The notes under the pieces were generated by a model. The model saw only the letters and a program-made list of their open reading frames with translations. It searched no databases and was not told the origin of the DNA. A DNA stretch of 64,000 bases from an uncultured Flavobacteriaceae bacterium (GTDB lineage: Bacteria > Bacteroidota > Bacteroidia > Flavobacteriales > Flavobacteriaceae): the NCBI GenBank assembly GCA_947489085.1, contig CANLCJ010000015.1:31530-95529 (forward strand). The letters run 5' to 3'. Made by a program: the position numbers and the translations under genes. Positions 57,992 to 64,000 of this stretch are shown piece after piece (within the stretch, counting starts at the first letter, position 1; the number at the start of each line of letters is the position of its first letter).

Positions 57992-58239
57992 ATGTTGTTT
58001 TCATGTTTAAAAGTGAAGTGTTGCTCAAAATACGTTGTTAACTCTTGGTTTTAACTGCTCTTGATTTTTACTCTATTTCACTTTTTAAATTCATCTTTAC
58101 CTACTGTAATCTAAAATTGGGTGCCAGATGGTTTGTTTTGAGAATGGTATTCTCTTTCTGGCATTTTTTTATTTACAACAACTGCTAAACAGTTTACTTA
58201 GCCGTGTTATCTTTTGTGTTTTTGGTTAATGTGTTTTGT

Positions 58240-58569
58240 CTACAAAGAGAAGGATTCGCCACATCCACATGTCCGGTTGGCATTGGGATTATTAAAAACA
58301 AATCCTGTACCGTTTAGTCCTCCTGAATATTCTAAGGTGGTGCCTACTAGGTACAAGAAACTTTTCTTGTCTACTATAATTTTCACCCCATTGTCTTCAA
58401 ACACCTTGTCTTCTTCCTGCTGTTCTTTGTCGAATTTCAAATCGTAAGACAGCCCAGAACATCCTCCGCTTTTTACACCTACACGTACATAATCTGTAGT
58501 TGCATTATAACCATCATCGGTCATAAGCTCTATTACTTTCTTTTTAGCTGTTTCTGAAACTTTAATCAT
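58240..58569 (-). CDS. sufA: A-type Fe-S carrier protein (SufA/IscA-like)
   Basis: A-type carriers receive clusters from the scaffold and deliver them to targets. The 109-residue protein has the three conserved cysteines in GGCSGLSYDL and CGCGES, the HesB/IscA signature. Length is normal. It is the first gene of the minus-strand suf operon, preceding sufB by 248 bases, with a good -7 box upstream (58605-58612). Confidence 0.94.
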   Translation of the reverse strand: MIKVSETAKKKVIELMTDDGYNATTDYVRVGVKSGGCSGLSYDLKFDKEQQEEDKVFEDNGVKIIVDKKSFLYLVGTTLEYSGGLNGTGFVFNNPNANRTCGCGESFSL

Positions 58570-58604
58570 TGTTATCTTTAATTAGATTCACTTTAGACAA
58601 TATG

Positions 58605-58612
58605 CAAAGATA
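58605..58612 (-). promoter_or_regulatory. -7 box of the suf operon promoter
   Basis: On the minus strand TATCTTTG (58612 to 58605) matches TAnnTTTG, 35 bases before the sufA ATG. The expected TTG is replaced by TGG at a spacing of 19. No IscR- or Fur-like site was recognised. Confidence 0.55.
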
Positions 58613-58828
58613 CAATATAAGTCAACGATTTCCATATAACCTAACATTATATTAGCATATAGAAGGATAGGATTTTATTATTGATGTGTCGTAGCCCTTA
58701 CGCTTAGAAATAAATGCATGCAGAATCACACATTACAGACACTGTTTTAGCTTGTTAACTACTCCTGTAATACTGAAACTAAACTTTAAATTGGAAATGG
58801 TTTGCTTTTGGATATTGATGGTTTTTAA

Positions 58829-59071
58829 CTATTCGAAACCGATAAATTGATTGAGGCGAGAAAAGGCTTTTTTCCTCTTAAAATAACTTTTAAAGGAGGT
58901 GCTGGTTTTATTTGCAGATATATTCAACAAATCTCCATTTTTATGGGTTATAAAATGATTGTTACAAGATTTGCACTCTAACTTCGAAGTATTTTTATCA
59001 ATCTTCTCAACGAGCTTGTAGTTGTGGCCAAAAATGGCACAAAAGTGATTTATAGGTTGTTCTAAAATCAT
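58829..59071 (-). CDS. Small zinc-ribbon protein (DUF1660-like)
   Basis: The 80-residue protein has an N-terminal ribbon with CAIFGHNY (C11, H16) and a CKSC pair (about 33-36), spacing like DUF1660 proteins, some of which are phage-derived. A basic tail follows (SFKSYFKRKKAFSRL). It is probably cytoplasmic and metal-binding, with unknown role. No phage genes lie nearby. It lies between the suf operon and the ligase-esterase fusion gene, on the same strand as both. Confidence 0.6.
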   Translation of the reverse strand: MILEQPINHFCAIFGHNYKLVEKIDKNTSKLECKSCNNHFITHKNGDLLNISANKTSTSFKSYFKRKKAFSRLNQFIGFE

Positions 59072-59203
59072 TGTAATTTAGGTAGATTTGGGGATTATAA
59101 ATTTATATAAAAAACCCTAAAATAACGACAAAGTGCTTTTATTTTCGACGAAATGCATATTTATATTGGATTTCATCAGGTTCTAGTTTATTTGGAACTC
59201 GTG

Positions 59204-61702
59204 TTAATCTTCCTTATTTGCAAAAAAATATTTAGCAATAGTTTCAAGTTGCGTTTTCCATGTCGTCCAAGAATGTGTTCCGCCTGTAACAACATCTAAC
59301 TTAAATTCGTAATTCTGAGATTTCAATATGTTAACCATAGGTAAATCTTGTTGCTCGGTATCTTTCCCTGTACCATAGCTCATATAAATTTTCAAGGGGA
59401 GTTTTGGCGCTTTCTTATAAGTGTTGTAAATTGATTTACAAGGACTAAAAGCTGGAGATTGCATTGCTATATTTTTAAATACAGCATTTGCATTATAACC
59501 TATATATGCCGCCGCCAAACCACCAAAAGACAGCCCTAAAAGTGTACGATCGTTTCTTTGCTTACTCACCGGGTAGTTTAGCTCTATTTCTGGAATAAGC
59601 TCTCGAGTAAAAAACATTTTAAAATCTGAATTGCATAAAAACAATTCTTGCCTAATATTCTTATTAGTATCAAGATCGAAAGCATTTAAAAATACTGCAA
59701 TTACTGGAGGAATTGTTTTGGCACGGATTAAACTGTCCAATACTACATGAAATTTACCTTGGTTAACATACTTAGTACCATCGTTTACATAAACTACAGG
59801 TAAGGCTAAACTACCACTACTTGGTAAGGGTGGTTGATACACTCTATAAGACAGTCTTTTATTTAGTATTTTACTGTTTATAGCTGTTATTTTAGAGAGC
59901 GTACCATTTAACTTTGGAGCAGTTGGCTCTCTATTAGCGTAACGTTTTAGATACTCGCTAGCAATCTTTTTACATTGGTCTACTTTATAAGACGGTATTT
60001 TTACAGGTAAGGTTAGGGTTTCTTTTGCTAATATTTCTAAATCTTTATACTTTTTTGTTTTAGCATACAAATCCATAAGGTCTACTCTTGGCTCGTAGCG
60101 GTAAGGTTCTACATTTATATTAAACTTGTAAATAGCTTCTGCTTTGCTAAAAGCATTGGCATTAAGATAAAATTCTGCCAGACGTTTTCCTATAATAGGA
60201 GCTGCACTTTTTTTAAAAGCGGCTTCTAAAGATGCAATTCCTTCTTGTTTATAATTATTGTTATACAGTTTTTCGCCCACAATTAAACCAGAGAACATAT
60301 TATCTTCTATGGCTCGAGACAGTTTTAAGAATTCGGGTTTTGTGCTACTATTTACCTCAAAACCACTCACCTTATTTTGATTACTCAATTTAAATAATGC
60401 CACCAGCACAACACCAAGGCAAATACACAACAAAATACTTTTAATAAAAAGAACAACTGTTTTTTTTAGCTTAACGCTATAGGTTTTAAAGTTGCCATAA
60501 GTTAACACCAAAGCTATACCACATAAAGCAACCACCATTAATAACACATCGCTTAAAGCAGAATTAAAAACAGCAAAAACACTTACGAGAATTACCAGAG
60601 AAAGCCCTAATCTAGACCACTTATTGTAGGTTGCTCTAAATAAATATAATACCAAACTCAACATTAAAATAAGATATGGTAAACCCATTTCAAAAGCCAA
60701 AAGCAGATAGTCGTTAAACGGCGAAAAAGCGTAAACCCCCACCTTAACTTCTTCCCAAGCACGTGGGCCACGAGAAAAATAGGCTGCTTTTTCTTTATTA
60801 TAAACACCCGAAAAAGAGCACACACCGTAGCCTTTTAAAGGACTTTTAGCAATAAGATTTGTGCTAATTTTAGCAATAAAAGCACGACCGTTAACCGATT
60901 CAGGTTTAAAACAATATAAGCCTGCCACCAAAACACCTGTAATAAGCCCTAAAAGCAACACAACAAGTACTCGTTTTAAAATAGACACACGAGCGCTTAA
61001 CACTTTTATAGCATTTGATGTAAAAAAAAATGAACTGCAACCAACAATTAACGCCAATAGCGATGCTCTAGACGAAGAGGCAATTATAAGGCCTAAAAAC
61101 AAAACAAATATACCATACCACAACAATGCAAAGCGCTTTAAAACATTCCACTTTGTAATAAACCCCCATATCAATATCAAACTGCACAAACTTAAGTAAC
61201 ACGCCAAAAAATTTGGACTTGTAAAACTCCCTTTAAGTAAAAAATGGGATGATGTACTGGGTATAAATTCCATGTACTGCAAAATAGAACTTACAGATTG
61301 CAATACTCCCACTACCAAAAACACCAAAAGCACCTTATCTATAAAACCAGGTGTTGATTTATAGCTTGTAAAACTCCATTTCAATAAATATAATACCAGT
61401 ACATATATTGGGTAAAGCCACAACTTATAATAAAAAACAGAAGTGTTAGAAAACAAATAGAAATGCAAGATACTGTACAGCAGCACAGCCAAAACACCTA
61501 TATCGAACAGGCTTATGTTTTTTAGCCCCAAAGGCGTTGTTGCCCCCTTTAGCAGCCCCCATACTCCTACCGTTAAAACAAACAAAACTCTAACAGTAGT
61601 TGTTGTTACTCCAAATCCTATCTTTAAAACCAAAGGCAAGACACATATTAATAGAATAGCACCTAAATTTAAATACTGTTTAATAAAGGTTTTTTTTAAC
61701 AT
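59204..61702 (-). CDS. O-antigen ligase-like membrane protein fused to TPRs and an esterase domain
   Basis: The 832-residue protein has three parts. Residues 1 to about 445 are a 10-12-helix membrane domain with SGSFTSPNF-like (KGSFTSPNFLACYL) and SSRASLLALIVG (about 207-218) and a long external loop (GRAFIAKI to GYG), as in O-antigen ligases/polymerases (WaaL/Wzy/PglL). About 465-605 are TPR-like helices (ASLEAAFKK, FYLNANAFSKAEAIY). About 610-832 form an esterase D-type alpha/beta hydrolase with nucleophile S725 in LGLSFGGLAA and H810 in GGTHSWTTW. A ligase or polymerase that also trims or acyl-transfers its glycan is inferred. The esterase would face the periplasm if the topology is as drawn. 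The start is ATG 61702, 79 bases from the divergent transglutaminase-like gene. Confidence 0.8.
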   Translation of the reverse strand: MLKKTFIKQYLNLGAILLICVLPLVLKIGFGVTTTTVRVLFVLTVGVWGLLKGATTPLGLKNISLFDIGVLAVLLYSILHFYLFSNTSVFYYKLWLYPIYVLVLYLLKWSFTSYKSTPGFIDKVLLVFLVVGVLQSVSSILQYMEFIPSTSSHFLLKGSFTSPNFLACYLSLCSLILIWGFITKWNVLKRFALLWYGIFVLFLGLIIASSSRASLLALIVGCSSFFFTSNAIKVLSARVSILKRVLVVLLLGLITGVLVAGLYCFKPESVNGRAFIAKISTNLIAKSPLKGYGVCSFSGVYNKEKAAYFSRGPRAWEEVKVGVYAFSPFNDYLLLAFEMGLPYLILMLSLVLYLFRATYNKWSRLGLSLVILVSVFAVFNSALSDVLLMVVALCGIALVLTYGNFKTYSVKLKKTVVLFIKSILLCICLGVVLVALFKLSNQNKVSGFEVNSSTKPEFLKLSRAIEDNMFSGLIVGEKLYNNNYKQEGIASLEAAFKKSAAPIIGKRLAEFYLNANAFSKAEAIYKFNINVEPYRYEPRVDLMDLYAKTKKYKDLEILAKETLTLPVKIPSYKVDQCKKIASEYLKRYANREPTAPKLNGTLSKITAINSKILNKRLSYRVYQPPLPSSGSLALPVVYVNDGTKYVNQGKFHVVLDSLIRAKTIPPVIAVFLNAFDLDTNKNIRQELFLCNSDFKMFFTRELIPEIELNYPVSKQRNDRTLLGLSFGGLAAAYIGYNANAVFKNIAMQSPAFSPCKSIYNTYKKAPKLPLKIYMSYGTGKDTEQQDLPMVNILKSQNYEFKLDVVTGGTHSWTTWKTQLETIAKYFFANKED

Positions 61703-61781
61703 CTTTTGTTTTATAACATTAGTCGTACAAAATAAAGCAATACCTTATATTAGCAAAAAAACTTTACGAAACCTAATACTC

Positions 61782-63311
61782 ATGAAGTTACAGCTTTTAT
61801 TTCCTGTATTTGTACTCTACACTTTAGCAATAACAGCACAAAACACGCAACACCCTTTACCAGAACACTTAAACGCTGTTGTAACACACTACAAAACTAC
61901 AAAAGCCCCTTTAAAAGCAGAAGCTGCTATGTTTTTAATTAAGCACATGCCTATTCATTATTTTGAAGATTATAATTGGGTAAACCCTAATGGCGATTCT
62001 ATTGCTATTGAAGAGACCAACTACGCTAATACAGAAGAATTTATTGATGTTTTAAACCACCTAAAAGATAGTTTAAATATAAGGGCACATAAATTTACGG
62101 TAAAAGATATTGATGCAGTTACTACCGCCATGCTTATAAAAAATATAGATGCTGCATTTTTAGAATGGCAAAACAACCCCTGGTCTCAACACTACGACTT
62201 TAAAACATTTTGTGAATATATACTTCCTTACAGAAGCCTTATAGAGCCTTTAAGCGATTGGAGAACAGCTTACAAAACTTTGGTCCAAGATGGCAAACAC
62301 CATGTTAAAGACATTACGGACCCCTTAGACGTTACTACGCACACCATTCTCGAATTGTCTGAGTTTGCTTTCCCCAACGAAATACAAAACCCTATCCCAT
62401 TACTTAGCGCAAAACACTTGTTATTTAGAAAACGAGGCAGTTGTCCAGATTTAGCCAATCTTGCATTATTTGCTTGTAGAGCAATTGGCTTGGCTGTATC
62501 TTTCGATTTTACACCTCATCACGCAGCATCGTCTAACAGACATTATTGGAATACTGTTGTAGATCGCAACGGCAAACACGTACCCTTTAACGGAAATGCC
62601 TATGGAAACACTAAAGGATTACCCGGAGTATACACACCAAACAACAAACGTATTGGCAAAGTATTTAGGCGCACATACGCTATACAAGAGCATGCCTTGG
62701 CAACTACAGTGCCTTTAAAACGCATCCCTAATTGCTTTTTAAACACGAAAAACATTATAGATGTTACCAAAGAATATGTAGATACAGCACCTTTATATTA
62801 CAAACCGCAACGTTCTAAAAACTTGCCAGATATTGGCTACTTAAATGTATTTAATCATGGTGACTGGCGTATTGTAGATTGGGGCAAAAAGAAAGGCAAA
62901 CAATTTGTATATAAAAATTTAGGAACAGACATTGTATACCTACCAAGCACCTATTACAATGGTATAATGCACTACGAAACCTATCCTGTTTTATTAGATG
63001 TCTCTAAAAAAAGTCGCGTTTTAAAACCTAATTTTAAAAAAACATTCAGCACAACTTTAAGCAGAGGTCATGAAGTAACCAACCAATACAAAGACACGAA
63101 CACTCTAGATATTGAAGACGGCAAAACCTATACGCTTTATTTTTACGAAAACGGCTGGCAAAAACTGCAAACCGCCACAGCCAGTGGCTCAGGTGTAAAA
63201 TTTAACACTATTCCTACAGACGCGCTCTTTTGGCTTTTACCTACTAAAAATGATGGTTTTGAAAGAATTTTTACGATAAGCACCACCTCTAAAAAGATAG
63301 TTTGGTATTAA
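61782..63311 (+). CDS. Secreted transglutaminase-like protein
   Basis: The 509-residue protein has a signal peptide (MKLQLLFPVFVLYTLAITAQ) after ATG 61782; the upstream in-frame ATG at 61515 would add 89 unlike residues overlapping the divergent gene, so it is rejected. The core has the papain-like catalytic pair C221 in RGSCPDLANLALFACRAIG and H254 in SNRHYWN. The third position, normally Asp about 16 residues later, is N270 (HVPFNGN). Such domains act as crosslinking enzymes or proteases; the substrate is unknown. The C-terminal 200 residues look beta-rich. It is divergent from the ligase-TPR-esterase gene. Confidence 0.8.
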   Translation: MKLQLLFPVFVLYTLAITAQNTQHPLPEHLNAVVTHYKTTKAPLKAEAAMFLIKHMPIHYFEDYNWVNPNGDSIAIEETNYANTEEFIDVLNHLKDSLNIRAHKFTVKDIDAVTTAMLIKNIDAAFLEWQNNPWSQHYDFKTFCEYILPYRSLIEPLSDWRTAYKTLVQDGKHHVKDITDPLDVTTHTILELSEFAFPNEIQNPIPLLSAKHLLFRKRGSCPDLANLALFACRAIGLAVSFDFTPHHAASSNRHYWNTVVDRNGKHVPFNGNAYGNTKGLPGVYTPNNKRIGKVFRRTYAIQEHALATTVPLKRIPNCFLNTKNIIDVTKEYVDTAPLYYKPQRSKNLPDIGYLNVFNHGDWRIVDWGKKKGKQFVYKNLGTDIVYLPSTYYNGIMHYETYPVLLDVSKKSRVLKPNFKKTFSTTLSRGHEVTNQYKDTNTLDIEDGKTYTLYFYENGWQKLQTATASGSGVKFNTIPTDALFWLLPTKNDGFERIFTISTTSKKIVWY

Positions 63312-63631
63312 TTACAACTATTATTTTACTTTTTTTCTACAAAATGCAAATTTTAACCTTTTAAATGTAAGGTTTTTGTTTTTTTACTTCAAGAAATAAC
63401 TATAGTTTTGGCACAGGGTATTTTAATACCCAAACTACACCAAACTTATTTTAAAAATCTAAATACAACTCGAGCGTTTTTTAACACTCTGGTTTATTTA
63501 CTTGTAATTTTCTTTAATCTTAGACATTAAGGCTATATGTTAGCGTTTATGTCTCATACATTTACGCATTATACGTTTTAGGCCTTTTAAAAAATTGAAT
63601 ACTCAATTTAATTAATAAACCTTTAACAATA
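63312..63631 (+). other. 320-base intergenic region
   Basis: AT-rich with T-runs after the transglutaminase gene (63326-63339 and 63376-63386) and no strong hairpin. I see no gene or clear promoter before the small protein gene at 63632. Confidence 0.5.
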
Positions 63632-63949
63632 ATGAAAAAGAAAAATCTCTTTTTAGGCCTAGCAAGCACTGTCGTCATGGCTATATCGGCACAGCAACCT
63701 GTTAGACCCACTATGTTTAATCAAAAACACATAGTACTCGCCACAAAGGCCACACCAGAACAGCAGCAGCAATTGCAACAAGCCTTGGCTTCTCGAAAAG
63801 AAGAACGCCAACAAACATCTCCAGACGTGGCAAACAAGCATTATTACGAGCAGCTAGAGCGTATTTTAAACAACACACAAAAACAACAGCTCTTTGCAAC
63901 AGTAATAAATGAAGACAGGCTATGGATCAAGTCCAAAAGTTGTGTTTAA
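63632..63949 (+). CDS. Small secreted Gln-rich protein
   Basis: The 105-residue protein has a signal peptide (MKKKNLFLGLASTVVMAISAQ) and a mature helical part rich in Gln and Glu: ATPEQQQQLQQALASRKEER and YYEQLERILNNTQKQQLFA. The two TPEQ/TQKQ helix starts recall Spy/CpxP-like periplasmic proteins, but the match is weak. No sorting tail. It probably acts in the periplasm. I do not recognise a definite family, and nothing follows it to the window end. Confidence 0.55.
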   Translation: MKKKNLFLGLASTVVMAISAQQPVRPTMFNQKHIVLATKATPEQQQQLQQALASRKEERQQTSPDVANKHYYEQLERILNNTQKQQLFATVINEDRLWIKSKSCV

Positions 63950-64000
63950 GCAAAAATTTGAGTTAGTCTGAATAAAAAGAATTCCACATTTCTGACGCCT

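Noticed and set aside
61515..61781. Upstream in-frame extension of the transglutaminase-like gene
   Set aside because: It overlaps the divergent gene on the other strand and would put 89 residues before a clear signal peptide.

Overview
The window is a low-GC, AT-rich piece of chromosome from a member of the Bacteroidota, almost certainly a Flavobacteriaceae and probably marine. The evidence is the type IX secretion (T9SS) genes (porT-like, porZ-like and several secreted proteins with T9SS sorting domains), the flavobacterial suf operon ending in DUF2480 and DUF3078 genes, Bacteroidota-type promoters (TTG, about 19 bases, TAnnTTTG), weak or absent Shine-Dalgarno sites, and a tRNA without an encoded CCA. 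I see no rRNA, CRISPR array, insertion sequence or prophage. The genus cannot be fixed from the sequence alone.

Layout. 1-3594 (minus): the end-truncated start of a polysaccharide deacetylase and a large DUF2723 (TMEM260-like, GT-C fold) membrane protein. 3739-3901: tRNA-Gln(TTG) with promoter and terminator. 4105-8870: rimP-nusA-infB behind a leader that carries a terminator-like hairpin overlapping a four-codon mini-ORF. 8987-13595: an exported tail-collar protein and a T9SS protein with eight 330-bp repeat units. 13822-17412: asnS, rpoN and a PAP2-like membrane protein. 17460-20737 (minus): porT-like gene, umuC, a DUF3157 gene, and an Xre regulator/DUF2975 pair with two matching dyads over its promoter. 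20843-28389: biotin genes bioF, a DUF2007 gene, bioD, bioA and a beta-ketoacyl synthase, then (past an opposing ATP-grasp gene) bioB and a small outer-membrane protein. 28432-28908: recX.

29130-40446 holds four tandem paralogues of secreted T9SS proteins. They share a conserved middle and C-terminus but one has a different N-terminal module; a small secreted protein lies among them. 40647-46134 (minus) is a porZ-recO-TonB receptor operon. It is followed by gdhA and a THC0290_0291-type outer-membrane protein. 49414-58612 (minus) is a full suf iron-sulfur operon, sufA-sufB-lipoprotein-sufC-sufD-sufS-lipoprotein-sufE-sufT-DUF2480-DUF3078. 58829-63949 holds a small zinc-ribbon protein, an unusual fusion of an O-antigen-ligase-like membrane domain with TPRs and an esterase, a divergent secreted transglutaminase-like protein, and a small secreted Gln-rich protein.

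How it works together: most of the window is core housekeeping (translation, Fe-S assembly, biotin, nitrogen, recombination). Interleaved with it is an envelope programme: T9SS components, their likely cargo, and possible glycan-decorating enzymes (DUF2723, ligase-esterase fusion, deacetylase). The most unusual items are the rimP leader, the ligase-TPR-esterase fusion, the T9SS paralogue cluster, the ketoacyl synthase in the biotin operon and the paired operators of the Xre/DUF2975 operon.
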